The notes under the pieces are model-generated. The model saw only the letters and a program-made list of their open reading frames with translations, had not been told where the DNA came from and did no database searches. Source: Pogonophryne albipinna (taxonomy: Eukaryota > Chordata > Actinopteri > Perciformes > Artedidraconidae). From it: 64,000 nucleotides of DNA. Shown piece by piece: positions 11,871-46,745 of this stretch. The DNA is taken from positions 29,134,709 through 29,198,708 of the forward strand of contig CM053246.1 in NCBI GenBank assembly GCA_028583405.1. The letters are read 5' to 3'. Positions within the stretch are counted from its first letter, which is position 1, and each line of letters begins with the position of its first letter. Made by a program: the position numbers and the translations under genes.

Positions 11871-11889
11871 AAATAAATAAATACAAAAG

Positions 11890-12115
11890 TGGTTATAAAA
11901 AAGACAAAAGCCACTAGATAAATGCACAATTACAAATTGACAGAGGTAAATGTTAAAATATGAATGAATAGATATTCTATTTTTTATAACCCTCTCTTCA
12001 GTAACATAAATAAGGTAACATACATAATATATAATACAACTTTAACATTACCTTAACAGTGTTTCTCTACAGGTCAGAATGTAACCTCTGAGTGTGTGAA
12101 GCAGATTTGACTCCA
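11890..12115 (-). pseudogene. Decayed duplicate of cyclase exon 22 and its intron flank
   Basis: About 220 bp align with 13640-13855. The exon part (about 12055-12108) reads NLLHTLRGYILTCRET on the minus strand against NLLHTLGGYILTCRGT in exon 22 (13782-13873). The donor-side intron is also shared, for example TCTTCAGTAACAT and ATAAGG. A 4-base deletion breaks the frame before the donor, and the N-terminal third of the exon is gone. It lies beyond the stop codon of the cyclase, so it is a relic of a partial tandem duplication. Use as an alternative 3' exon cannot be excluded. Confidence 0.7.
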
Positions 12116-12391
12116 AAATAGGCTACTTGTACACACATTTTAAGGACAATTTAGGCATTAAAATACATAATGATTTAACTTAGCAGAAAAAAACCAAATG
12201 TAAACTAATAGCGTTATGGCTCAGTTTTTCTATTTCCAAGATGCAACATGTGTAAAACTGGTGCCATAATTGTAATACAAATCAATATTTATTATTTATA
12301 CCAATGCTTGTCCTGTGCAAAAGGATACCAGTTTGATCTGTGAGGATTCAGATGGAGTTTATCTAAGCAATAAGCTATACAGTTTAATGTA

Positions 12392-12397
12392 TTTATT
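12392..12397 (-). terminator. Candidate cyclase polyadenylation signal
   Basis: AATAAA on the minus strand, about 460 bases below the cyclase stop codon, within AT-rich presumed 3' UTR. A second AATAAA lies near 12287. Either would be plausible; there is no transcript evidence. Confidence 0.3.
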
Positions 12398-12856
12398 GTA
12401 AAATATCTTACATTTCAGGCAGTGAATATCCCCTTTACCTTTAATTTTCAAGTGCCTTAGATTGCAAAAATAGAAATAAAGCTAAATATGAGTATAATGA
12501 TAATGTGCAATTTAAAACAGAAAGCATTTGCCCAACTCTGGCATGATTCTCTGCATAATCTTTTTTTTTTTGGAGACATTTCTAGTAACTTCTACAAGGT
12601 ATTATCAGAGGATTTTTCATCATCACATCTTGTCCCAACAATAGAGCCGTGATAATGACAAACACTTTTAAACACTTGATTGGTAACATCTATTGGATTT
12701 ACAGTACAGTATGACATTAAATTCATAGTAAACTTTTAGTATCAGAATTTCTGCACATTTAATCTCAATATACTTTACTGGACAATTTAAAGTGCACAAC
12801 ACAATGCCTGACCAGTTCATATACAGTTATGATCACATTTTCAGCTTGACCCAGAG

Positions 12857-35594
<22,738 letters not shown>

Positions 35595-35639
35595 GAGAAC
35601 GTTTGCTGTTGTAGCTGGACCCACTCTGAACTGACTGAC

Positions 35640-35702
35640 CGAATGAATGACCAACTGGGTGCTTTGGTGTGTGTGTGTGTGTATGTGTGTGTGTGTGTGT
35701 CT
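35640..35702. repeat. TG-rich repeat upstream of the cyclase start
   Basis: An interrupted (TG)n run lies 60-110 bases upstream of the cyclase ATG, in the presumed 5' UTR or promoter. No TATA box is evident next to it. Confidence 0.8.
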
Positions 35703-35936
35703 AGCGTCATCTTAAGTATCAGCTTATGTACCCTTTTTGTCCCCCCGAGTCCCACCCTCTGCCTTGTCCCTAATTGTCCAATCAGCAGAGGAGGCTCTCC
35801 AATCACAGTTTGATCATGTTCTTGTTCAGAAGGTGCTTCAGCTCACCTTCACTATCCAACAGGTCAGAATCGTTCAGAGTTCACTGCTGCACCTGAACTC
35901 ACCACCAGGGTGTTGTTTGACGTTGTAACACATCTA

Positions 35937-37543
35937 CACTGAACAAAAATATAAATGCAACACTTTTGTTTTTGCTCCCATTTTTCGTGAGACGAACTCG
36001 AAGATCTAAAACATTTTCTATATACACAAAATAACCATTTCTCTCAAATATTGTTCACAAATCTGAAAAAATCTGTGATAGTGAGCACTTCTCCTTTGCC
36101 GAGATAATCCATCCCACCTCACAGGTGTGGCATATCAAGATGCTGATTAGACAGCATGATTATTGCACAGGTGTGCCTTAGGCTGGCCACAATAAAAGGC
36201 CACTCTGAAACGTGCAGTTTTGCTTTATCGTGGGGGGTCTGGGGGGGTCCGAAAACCAGTCAGTATCTGGTGTGACCACCATTTGCCTCACGCAGTGCAA
36301 CACATCTCCTTCGCATAGAGTTGATCAGGTTGTTGATTGTGGCCTGTGGAATGTTGGTCCACTCCTCTTCAATGGCTGTGCGAAGTTGCTGGATATTGGC
36401 AGGAGCTGGAACACGCTGTCGTATACGCCGATCCAGAGCATCCCAAACATGCTCAATGGGTGACATGTCCGGTAAGTATGCTGGCCATGCAAGAACTGGG
36501 ATGTTTTCAGCCTCCAGGAATTGTGTACAGATCCTTGCAACATGGGGCCGTGCATTATCATGCTGCAACATGAGGTGATGGTCTTGGATGAATGGCACAA
36601 CAATGGGCCTCAGGATCTCGTCACGGTATCTCTGTGCATTCACAATGCCATCAATAAAATGCACCTGTGTTCGTCGTCCATAACATACGCCTGCCCATAC
36701 CATAACCCCACCACCACCATGGGCCACTCGATTCACAACATTGACATCAGAAAACCGCTCACCCACACGACGCCACACACGCTGTCTGGGAAAACCGGGA
36801 TTCATCCGTGAAGAGAACACCTCTCCAACGTGCCAGACGCCATCGAATGTGAGCATTTGCCCACTCAAGTCGGTTACGACGACGAACCGGAGTCAGGTCG
36901 AGACCCCGATGAGGACGACGAGCATGCAGATGAGCTTCCCTGAGACGGTTTCTGACAGTTTGTGCAGAAATTCTTTGGTTATGCAAACCGATTGTTGCAG
37001 CAGCTGTCCGAGTGGCTGGTCTCAGACAATCTTGGAGGTGAACATGCTGGATGTGGAGGTCCTGGGCTGGTGTGGTTACACATGGTCTGCGGTTGTGAGG
37101 CCGGTTGGATGTACTGCCAAATTCTCTGAAACGCCTTTGGAGACGGCTTATGGTAGAGAAATGAACATTTAATTCGCGGGCAACAGCTCTGGTGGACATT
37201 CCTGCTGTCAGCATGCCAATTCAAAATTTGCGACATCTGTGGCATTGTGCTGTGTGATAAAACTGAACATTTTAGAGTGGCCTTTTATTGTGGCCAGCCT
37301 AAGGCACACCTGTGCAATAATCATGCTGTCTAATCAGCATCTTGATATGCCACACCTGTGAGGTGGGATGGATTATCTCGGCAAAGGAGAAGTGCTCACT
37401 ATCACAGATTTTTTCAGATTTGTGAACAATATTTGAGAGAAATGGTTATTTTGTGTAAATAGAAAATGTTTTAGATCTTTGAGTTCATCTCATGAAAAAT
37501 GGGAGCAAAAACAAAAGTGTTGCATTTATATTTTTGTTCAGTG
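35937..37543 (-). mobile_element. Tc1-like transposon with ~275-bp inverted repeats
   Basis: A 1607-bp element whose ends start CACTGAACAAAAATATAAAT and finish with the inverse, TTTATATTTTTGTTCAGTG. TA flanks lie at 35935-35936 and 37544-37545. The inverted repeats extend inward to about 36212 and 37268. It lies 343 bases upstream of the cyclase start codon, between the cyclase and lpar3. Confidence 0.9.
36260..37245 (-). pseudogene. Tc1-like transposase with frameshifts
   Basis: The minus strand holds a Tc1/IS630-type transposase in three overlapping frames. A start MPQMSQ near 37245 shifts into the frame ending at 36759 (MLTAGMSTRAVARELNVHFS, helix-turn-helix). That shifts near 36810-36860 into the frame ending at 36260. 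The catalytic motifs survive: FTDESRF, LQHDNARPHVA and DMSPIEHVWD (DD34E spacing). At least two indels therefore disable an otherwise full-length gene of about 330 codons. Confidence 0.85.
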
Positions 37544-37545
37544 TA

Positions 37546-40500
37546 TCTTGTTTCAAATTAGTGTTATTTACCAAGTGAAAGTGTTTTTTTTGTATTAACT
37601 TGACTGTTAACTAGAACATTCAACCCTGGTAGACATGATTGTAGGCCATTAAAGGGACAGTTAAACTCTAATCATGTTTTCCTGTTGTGCTATTTCTAAA
37701 TCTAGACTGTTTAAGTGTGAGCTACCAAGTTGGAAATATCGGCCGTATGGATGTCTGCCTTCTCTCCAATATAATGGAAGGAGATGGCACTTAATACCGC
37801 AAAGATTTTTTTACAAAACTCAACACCAATCTCTGTTTCAAAGACTGTGAGCAGTTTCAAGTATTCTTTCCATGGTATCACTGTGCACTCGAAAGCGACT
37901 CATGAGAAGAAGCTCTTGCTTGTGACAGTCTGAGACGTGTCAAACTCCTTGCAGCCATTCTTCAGGTATACTATTGTATGTATCATTGTGTTCAGTTGAA
38001 ACTGAGCTGGGAACTTTGTAGGAGAAACCAAAATTCTGTAAATTATACATGATTTAACTTAGAACTATATGCCTCTATGAGTCTTGCTCTTTTATGGCAC
38101 AGGGTTTATTTATATAACAGCACACCCTCTGTGTACTGGTTAAACGTTTTACTTTTATGCCTACATCTGTTTGCCCTAAGATTAAGACCAAACCAAAAGA
38201 CAGCATTTCTGAACATCTGTGAAATTTAATTGGCTCTTCAAGAATGCATAATTACAGCACAGCTGTAAAAAAAAAAGAAGAAGAAAAAAAGGCCTGCCAC
38301 ACCACACAAGTTTACAGTTCATGTTTTTTGGGAATGCAGAACAAGAGAAGCACGAAGCAGTCACATCAGGTCTCCAGAGGAAATACAGTATACTCTCTAT
38401 AATACAGCATTGTTTTGAATGGAAATTCCTTACTTTTAATCACATCATAGCTCAACCTGAAACCTTTGACATCCTGAGTACTTTACTGTAAAATGTTATA
38501 TGTTCTATACACGGATTAATCCTAAGCATAAAAGGAGTTTTAACATGCGATGAGAAATCTTGTTAAACCAGGTAACCTGGTATATGAGAGCAGAGAAAAA
38601 AAGGCTGTGGGTTTGAGGTTAAAACGATTAAAAGCTTATGAACAATGTACTTTCATAATGACTACAGTGAGGGGAGATTTGACATGTAATATGCCATATT
38701 AAACATCACTCTTTGAAATCAATATGTGGTTTACATCTTGAAGCACATAATATGCAGTTTATAACTTACTATGTTTCAATGTTAAAATGCATTTCACAAA
38801 GTTCTAAATGTTGACATTTACAGATTATTCAAACAGTGTCAGTTTACTGTCAATCACAGAAAGCTTTACTATATTAGGATACAAATATATAAGCAAGTGG
38901 TTATTTTTACTGCAAGTGTTTTGCAGTATAATTGAGAGGAGTTATCTTGTTCCTTTGAGTCAATCACATTTTTTTCCAGTTCTTTCGACAATAATGTAAG
39001 AGACTGGAAACGAAAGGTCAACCACTAATTGGCCTGAATGGAGTAAATCCTCCTTAAGTGGCAGCTCTTGAGAAATCTCAAGTAACGGTACTTCATCAAC
39101 CATAGATTGCTGCAGGGATGAGTGCTATAACCCAGAAATGAGTCAGCATTCTTTTCACTTCCGGTTCCCTTGTCTTTAAGTCAATGGGTTTTTGGTTAGA
39201 TGTCTGAGATAAGGTCTTTGGTTAAGACAGGTTTAAGATATTTTAACCTAGTGTTCCACAACATAAAATATGTTGGTAAGCACCACACTCGTGCATGCTT
39301 GTATGTGTCAGATAAAATGTAGTTTACAGTTAAAGGTGGGGTAGGTAATTTTGGAGAAACCAGCTCGAGTGCGCTAGAATTTGAAAATACACAGCCACAT
39401 TCACATTCTCTATAAGATTGTAAATCATTTTTATAAAAAATATAATTGGAACCACTTTCGGTAATTTGACGGATGTTCATATTAAAGGTTCCTATAAATA
39501 CTAGTGAAAATGATACCCCATTACCATAATAAAGTTTGAATCCCTTTGGTGACATCAGCCTCTGTGCTGCTTGCTGTTTCCGTATCATATCATGTATCAT
39601 ATCATGACATGTCATGTCCATTGGTATGTTGGAAAAAAATAACATGAGCTCAAAAAGAGGTTACTTAAAAAAAAAAAAATTGTATTTTTGTATGCAAAGG
39701 AACGGCCATCTAAAATGTTGTTCCGATAAAGAAACACCACCATTGGAGCTGTTTTTCCAATCACCACTCACATGTTGTATTCCTACACTCCTTAATGATA
39801 TATATCATGATGCTACCACAGGAGGGGCATAGGCCTGTACAGAAGGTTGAAGAAGCCATTTGAACCCTGTCAGCAATAGAGGCGTCAGCGCAGTCTGTAG
39901 AGAGGGAGGTTTGTGTGAGTGTAGTCCATTCAGTCATATCCTGTTTGGTTCCTGCAGGGTATTGCTGAAACTCCAGTAGGAATCCAGTGTGTTGCAACAT
40001 CATTTTACAATCCTGCGCTACAGGTGAGCAGCGGTTAGTTGAAGCTGATGTGTTCAAATGCTACGGGGAGAACAAGTTTGCCTTCATGATGTGCTTTAGG
40101 CAAGAGTTTATCTGTTTGTTAAGGTGAACTGATAATGAAGGCTGGCACAAGAAAATAGTCACTTTGTTATCTATTGCCTACAGCCAAACTTTACAACAGA
40201 AAACAGGGTGTGCTTTTCTAGACTTTACATTTCAAAGGACGAAATAATTAGACCATGCCGGCTGTCGTTCAGTTGGAATTACTGCACCTCTTGTTGAAAG
40301 TATTTAAAAAGATGTACAGGTAGATACATATGGTACAGCAGTATATATACGCAGGCTGTGTTTTCAGTAATAATAAACTATAAAATGGTGCACTTCCTAA
40401 GCCACCCTAAAGTTGTATAGTACCTGTCTACAAACATGTCTTAAAACATGTCTCAACTAGATCATCTATTACAGCTTTGTGAAAGGTGACACAGGTTGAA

Positions 40501-40942
40501 ACTTTAAGTCATCAGATTTACACATGTGAAAGCTAAGTTACCCTTTTCAAGTAGAAATGTATCACTGTGTACTTTTTAGTTTCTTCAGCCATTGCAGAGC
40601 AGTTCAAAGCTACAAGAATCTCCCAAAGCACATGAATTGGAGGTATATGTCCAAAAACTGTAAAATCCAGAAAAAAAAATGGAAAAGCACATCTTTGCAT
40701 CCATTTCAGGAATTCGTAGTGCATGGAAGCCTCTTCTTATCTCCGTCTCTGAAGATCTACAGTACACTGGAGCAGTGGGCCTGCAGTGTCACTTCAAGAA
40801 AGTAATTTTTATCTGAGGACAACACCGGCCGTCTGAGGCCAACTGTTATGGTTTCAAGTCAACTCCAATCTGAATCTTCATACAGTACGTCCAGTCGTTT
40901 GACTAAACAGAAGTCCTGGTTAATTCATGTCAAGCTCCATTT
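37546..40942. other. Intergenic region between cyclase and lpar3
   Basis: About 3.4 kb without a supported exon. The right end should include the lpar3 3' UTR. One MITE end (39330 to about 39412) is present, and a short ATCATATCATG repeat near 39585-39610. The rest is AT-rich and unremarkable. Confidence 0.5.
39330..39412. repeat. MITE end fragment (TTAAAGGTGGGGTAGGTAA)
   Basis: The first ~80 bases match the left end of the MITE at 54364-54740, including the CCAGCTCGAGTGCGCTA word. The right end is missing. Confidence 0.6.
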
Positions 40943-43900
40943 TCAGGTCTTGAGAATGCCCTGATCGTCAGTTTTTGTCTCCTCCGATGGAGGCTGACTG
41001 TTGCCCGTATCCTGACCCGAGCTGAGAGCCCTGGCGTTGGCCTTCGTCGACCGCTGCCGCCGCGTGCCGTTGCCAATGCAGCGCATGAGGTTCTTGAAGG
41101 TTGTCCACATTTCCTCGTCCTTGTAGGAGTAGATGCAAGGGTTCATGACAGAGTTGAGTACAGCCAGCAATAGCAGCCAGCGTTTTGTTTTCGTGACGTT
41201 ACAACCCGTGCAGTTGAGTCCGTCCAGCAGCAGAACCACCAGACCGGGAGTCCAGCAGATCACAAAGGCCCCTTCAAAGAGAAAAATACAAAAATGTACA
41301 CACAGTTAGGTATTTGTAGCACTTATTTCTCTCTTGTATCCTTCTTATGTGCACTAATTAGAGATATTTACAGATCCTTAGACAGACATTGACAATCCTG
41401 AGTAACCACTTAAAATCCCTTTACGAGAAGTCCATGTTCACTGCACTCTTGCGTCAGTAGTGAACATTCAACTGGAAGCATAAAACAGGTAACACAGTTA
41501 TGATGGTGGAGATAATATCAATCAATCAATCAATCAATCAATGTTTATTTATATAGCCCAATATCACAAATGTTACATTTGTCTCAGTGGTCTTCACAGT
41601 GTGTACAGAATATCAGTATGACAATACGACACCCTCTGTCCTTAGACCCTCACATCGTACAAGGAAAAACTTCCAGAGAAAAACCACAGTTTAAAGGGAA
41701 AAATGGGAGAAACCTCAGGGAGAGCAACAGAGGAGGGATCCCTCTCCCAGGACGGACAGACGTGCAATAGATGCCGTGTGTAAATTGAAAAGATAATACA
41801 TTTTCAACATAGGTAGTCCAAATGTTATATATATATGTTAATATGCCTTACTTTGGGGTAAATTTGAATTAAGGCTGCTATCAATAATTATTCTTATAAT
41901 GGATTTATCTGTACTTGAAGGTTTTGTTTGCCTATAAGCTACGATAACCTGTCCAAAACCCGATGACATTACATTTCTAATGCAGCAAATAACCGCATTA
42001 GAAAACCTGGAACCTGACCATTTTGGCATGTTTCAATTATTTAAAAAAAAACATCTCCTGTGTAAGTTGTTGGTAATAACATTGATGAGTCATAATCTAA
42101 TAAGCAACCAGTAATTGCTTCAACTTTAGTTCCGTTAAAGTAACACAATTATTTTCACAATTTTGTGAGCTGGTCAACAGGACGGGCGTTAAAAAGCTAA
42201 TGCATAAAGTTATTCAGGTACTTCACATTTTAGCAGAGAAGAGCCATCCTAATACCATAACAACAAGCAGAGGCAGGTTGGCAGTACAATGCCCTTACTA
42301 TTTTAATACTTAGTGCTGTGTGTTTGGTAACACAAACAACATGTTAGGTCACATGGGTACTGAAGCAGCCAATTAGAACTCAAATTTCAAACACGTTTGG
42401 GCACAAAACAGATCTACCAAAAGTGTCTGGGAAGTGAAACAAACCTACAAGTAGCAACTTGTCTGCACTACCTGCATCTCTACCGCTTCAACACATCTGC
42501 AGAACAAAACAAGAGGTGCTCTATACAGCACCCTCTTTGTCTCCCACACACAGGCGGGAACACACGTGCACACAGACTGAAAGGCTCGGGCAGAAGTGCT
42601 TTTATGTTTTTCCACTGCACTTAGTCCTGAAAGTAAAAAATTGGCCACACTTTTACAGTGAATTTCTATTCTTAAACTCGTTTTTCTTCCTCTTTTCTTT
42701 GTCTTTGATGGCCCACATGTCCAAAATAAAGTGAACTGAAATTAAATTGGGTGAGACCCAACTTAATGGTCTTTCATTGGCAGTTGTTCCTCTACTGAAG
42801 TTTAAAAGCGGACTGTCTTTTCTTTTAATCTACAACAGAGGGAAAAAAACAGCGGGGTTTTAGAAACACACATTTCAAGCATGTGTTCCTTTTCTCTGTT
42901 GGCACTCATTTCGTGATGGTGGTTGCACTTAAAGAATGAAAACTAAATCTGCATGAGTTGTTTGATGCTTCACTTAAAAACCAAGCCACAACAGTCCCAA
43001 ATATACCAGGAATAAATGACTGTAGGTTATTCAATTACAAGGATACTTTTCCCCCCCAAACTAACGCAATGAAGAGTAAAGTTCAAATGTAAATAAGAAA
43101 ACTAATAAGTAATTATTAGGTTCCTTAATTATAAGTGCATATTAACATGAATGAATTAGTTCAATGTCCCACTGTATCCTTATCCAACGCTTAGACACTC
43201 AATCATTTTACTCTTGCCATAATGTGTGGGTTAAGCGTTTCCAAACTGGTTTGTCCAGTTTCCAGTTCCAATTGAGCAGACTGCTTATCTGGAACAAAAG
43301 TTATATTTTTGTCCCTGAATAATAAACCCCAGGGACCCAGATCGTACTGAATACCTCAGAGGTCTTAAGGTTTCATTATTTTCTCCCTCAGATATCCCTG
43401 GTGTGTTATCTGCACCGCCCATTCCAAGAGGGCATTTTTTTTTACATTTAACCCTGAAGTCAAAGCAACCTCAACGGGGATTTTAACAATGACACTTGTG
43501 TGGTTACACTTCCACAAACTTAAGGAAAATCTGCAAAGCATCTGAAAGCAATTGGAAAAGTCCTCAAGTATAGGTTCTTCTTCTTGCTTTTTTTTCAGAA
43601 GGGTGTGGAGGAGGGGACGCTTCATTGAAGGCCAGTGTGGTGTGGATGGTTTGCCACACAGGCTGAGGAGCAGTGTCCTTGCAGGGAGAGATAATTACAT
43701 AGCAGTCTGGAATAAATGGTGTACAGAGGCAGACAGCTCGTATGCTACAAACTGTATCAAACTATCTGGACAGGCAACAAGCCGAGTGCCCCAAAGACAC
43801 AAAGAAGAATTACAGACTTTTATTCTACAGGGCGACTGTGCAAAACCCCTACAACTATCTCATGCATGTTTGTAGAGAGAACTACTCTGACCTGCAGTGC

Positions 43901-45569
43901 TTTCTGAAATATATCTGTTTCAAATGTGTACACTGTGTGTTTTACTTGCGTGAGAATATGCATTTAACAGCTTATTGTGACGCTTAAGTAAAATATATTG
44001 TATTGTTCTGTTATGAAAGGAAAGTGCTAAGGGGAAGGATTTGAGTACACTTAAGGTGTCCTGTTGCAACACATACACAAAGAGAGTCGGACCAGCATAT
44101 CTAGCTCCCTCATCTAGGGTGAAAATGCATGATAAGAGGGGGAAGCAGCATTTTTAAGCCTTCTTAAATCTGGGAAAGGACATAGTAGTGCTGCAACAAG
44201 GAATTCATGACACACAAATGCCAAACATTCTCGTGTTTGAGCTTCTCAAAAGTGAGGAATTGCTTATTTTTCCTGTTTTACATACTTTAAAAAAGGGAAT
44301 ATCTTTGGTTATTGAATATTAGTTGGACTTTCCAAGCTTTTTTTTCTTTCTCTGTACAGAACGTTGGTCTTTAAAAGTGGATTACAGATACATCGGTATT
44401 GTATAGGATATGCCAGGGACATCTACTATATTTTCATATTTTAAAGACTGAATGATTGGTCTATTAAGCAAATAAGTCAACAACAAATAATGAGTTATGG
44501 TTTTAAGCCCTAAAAACTCTATAAAGTAGCAAATAACCTAAGATCAAGAAAAAATAAAATAAACATTAGGACTCCTCATTTGCTTTCATATACGGCTCCC
44601 TCAAGTCACTGACAAGCTCTCAACATGATTACTGAAAGTGTTTATGTTAGTATGCTCAAGGTTTTCCTTCATATCAGAAAAACATAGATAACAGAGACTG
44701 CCTGGACTTTGTGACGCGACAAGTGACACACAGCTGTACAGCAAAACAACCTGACTAATGAGGGAAATGTTCTGACTCACTGCATTAAAGATGGTGCACA
44801 GACAACATTTTTATGATGAGCACCTACCCAGCACAACCATGACCGTCTTGATGAGCTTGATGGGAGTCCTCTTGCGGTTGATGGAGCCGCTGGTGTGCGG
44901 CGTGAGCATTGCCGTCTTCCTCTTGACGTAGGTGTAAATCCTGGTGTAGATGACCACCATCACCAGGAACACCACTAGGTTAGACACAGACCAGAAGATC
45001 AGGTAGCTCCTGCTGAAGATGGGAGCCAGACTGGAGCAGTCGTTGATGTTGCAGATGCAGTTCCAGCCTAGACTCGGCACAGCGCCCATAAAGATGGAAA
45101 TGGCCCACACCAGTACGATCAGCAGGGTCACCCTCCTCTTCGTCAGGTTGCTGTGGACTTTCCAGTTCATGACGGAGATGTAGCGCTCCAGAGCTATCAC
45201 CAGCAGGTTAGACAGCGATGCGGAGAGACTGATGTCCAGAAGACCTTGGCGGATGAAGTATTCCTTAACTGTGAGTGTCCTTGACGACTCCCCTGTGTTA
45301 AACATCAGGTACACGTACGCTATGCCCGCCAGGAAGTCCGAGGCGGCGAGGTTGGATAGAAGATAGTAGAAAGGGTAGTGGAACCTCTTATTGGTGATGA
45401 CAGCAGCTACGACCATGGAGTTGGAGACCAGGATGAAGCAGCAGAAGATAGAGCCCACCACTCTCACCAGGATGAGCTGCGTTTTGTCCCAAGTGTCTGA
45501 GGCACCACTGTTGTTATAGAAGAAGCTCATAGACTCATTATAATGACAGGTTTGATTCTGCTGGGCCAT
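40943..45569 (-). CDS. lpar3: Lysophosphatidic acid receptor 3 (GPCR)
   Basis: Two coding exons, 44828-45569 and 40943-41271, join in phase (CTG G|GG GCC) to 356 residues; human LPAR3 has 353. The ATG (45569) lies 13 bases inside an exon whose acceptor is at 45582. The N terminus has three N-glycosylation sites (NQT, NES, NNSG) and the HYNESM block. Seven membrane segments follow, with ALERY in place of DRY after TM3, VHSNLTKRRV in loop 2, WTPGLVVLLLDGLNC in TM6 and NPCIY in TM7. The intron inside TM6 is shared by LPAR1-3. LPAR3 is a plasma-membrane receptor for lysophosphatidic acid coupling to Gq and Gi. Its place beside mcoln2 matches human synteny. Nothing suggests a defect. Confidence 0.95.
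41519..41790 (-). repeat. LINE 3'-end fragment with (TGAT)n tail
   Basis: On the minus strand this segment ends in (TGAT)n (plus strand ATCA repeats at 41519-41541). It contains the conserved fish retroposon block GGAGGGATCCCTCTCCCAGG. It is a 5'-truncated retroposon tail in the lpar3 intron; clade not assigned. Confidence 0.6.
41791..44827. other. lpar3 intron between coding exons
   Basis: Apart from the LINE tail to its left, I see no exon, RNA gene or complete mobile element in this 3-kb stretch. Confidence 0.5.
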
Positions 45570-46487
45570 TTTAGAGGTGAGTCTGCAGAAAGACAGGGAG
45601 AAAACATAGGACTTTTTCAATAACTTGTGCATTAAAGTAGAGGAACATTTGTGTTGTCTTATATGATAGTGATAAGATTAGCTTTAGGTTTCAGACAGTT
45701 GACATTTGGAGGAATCAGCCTTGTTTCCTTGAAATTAGAATTAAAAAAAGTTATAAAGTTGACTGTTTTCCAACACTTTACAGACCAAACTATTCATAAT
45801 TGTTAAACGAACATAAAAAAGCTGCCCTAAATTTGAGAATATCTGAAAAACTGGATCTATAAATTCCTTGTATGCATTTCAAAACCAGTTTTGTCCATTT
45901 AAATCTGATATCAGAGATACAAAGTGTAATGCTTTATATGCGAGATCAGTGCCATTTCTCCCAAGGCCAAAAGAGATTTATTGACTCAATTCCTAAGGCA
46001 AGTGCACATGCAAAAAGCTTATTACTGTGAGAAGCTGCTTTGAATAAAACTGATATCAAAGTAAGCTCCATGAAGTTGAACAAGATAGTGACCATAGTTA
46101 CAATAAAAAGACAAAACAGGCTCATTGAAGTGACCTGAGTAACAAATGTCTGTTACGTTAATCCGCATGTTCTACCTGTTCAAACATTTATTTAACACTA
46201 CAGACAAGGAACAAAACAATAATCCAACGCAACACAGGCTAAAGTACAGTTTCCTTCCTGACCTGAGAAGCCTGTATTATGCAATTAACTTTATACTGTC
46301 CAACTTGGTGTACCAACAACAGCGAAGAAGGGGGGGGGGGAAGAAATTCCCTCAGGAAGTAATAGAAAAGAGAAACAAGTTCTTGCAGAAAACATACAAT
46401 AAGACAGACGAAACAAATCATTTTGCACACAGACAACAACGTAGAAGAACAAAGAGTTACCTGGAAGTCTGAACCAGGTGAGTTTAC

Positions 46488-46660
46488 CTGAGCTGAAGGG
46501 CTGTCCGTGGAGAGTCAGTAGACTACAAGTTGCGAAATCTTCCGTGCCAAGTGACTGAACATGTTTCCCCCGCAGCAGTGCGCCTGTCTGCAGATGTGGA
46601 CGGAGGGAGGTGACAGCAGGCAGCGAGAGGACGAAGTGAAGGAGCGAAGTGGAGCCGAGC
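46488..46660 (-). other. lpar3: Probable lpar3 5'-UTR exon
   Basis: A GC-rich block with a consensus donor, CTCAG|GTAAACTC, at 46488, about 900 bases upstream of the coding exon's acceptor. It is the best candidate for the non-coding first exon. The upstream limit is uncertain. A second possible donor (CCAG|GTAAC) lies near 46461. Confidence 0.5.
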
Positions 46661-46745
46661 GTCTTCACTCCCCAGGCTGCAGCTCTGTGACGTAGAGGGC
46701 GTGTCGCCGGGCTGACATGCGAATTCCCCCAGGTGACCGCACACA
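46660..46745 (-). promoter_or_regulatory. GC-rich lpar3 promoter region
   Basis: GC-rich DNA directly above the candidate first exon, with a TGACGT half-CRE at about 46688. There is no TATA box. Promoter assignment is by position. Confidence 0.35.

Noticed and set aside
36260..36868. Host gene for the 202-residue minus-strand frame
   Set aside because: It carries Tc1/IS630 catalytic motifs and lies between transposon inverted repeats with TA flanks.
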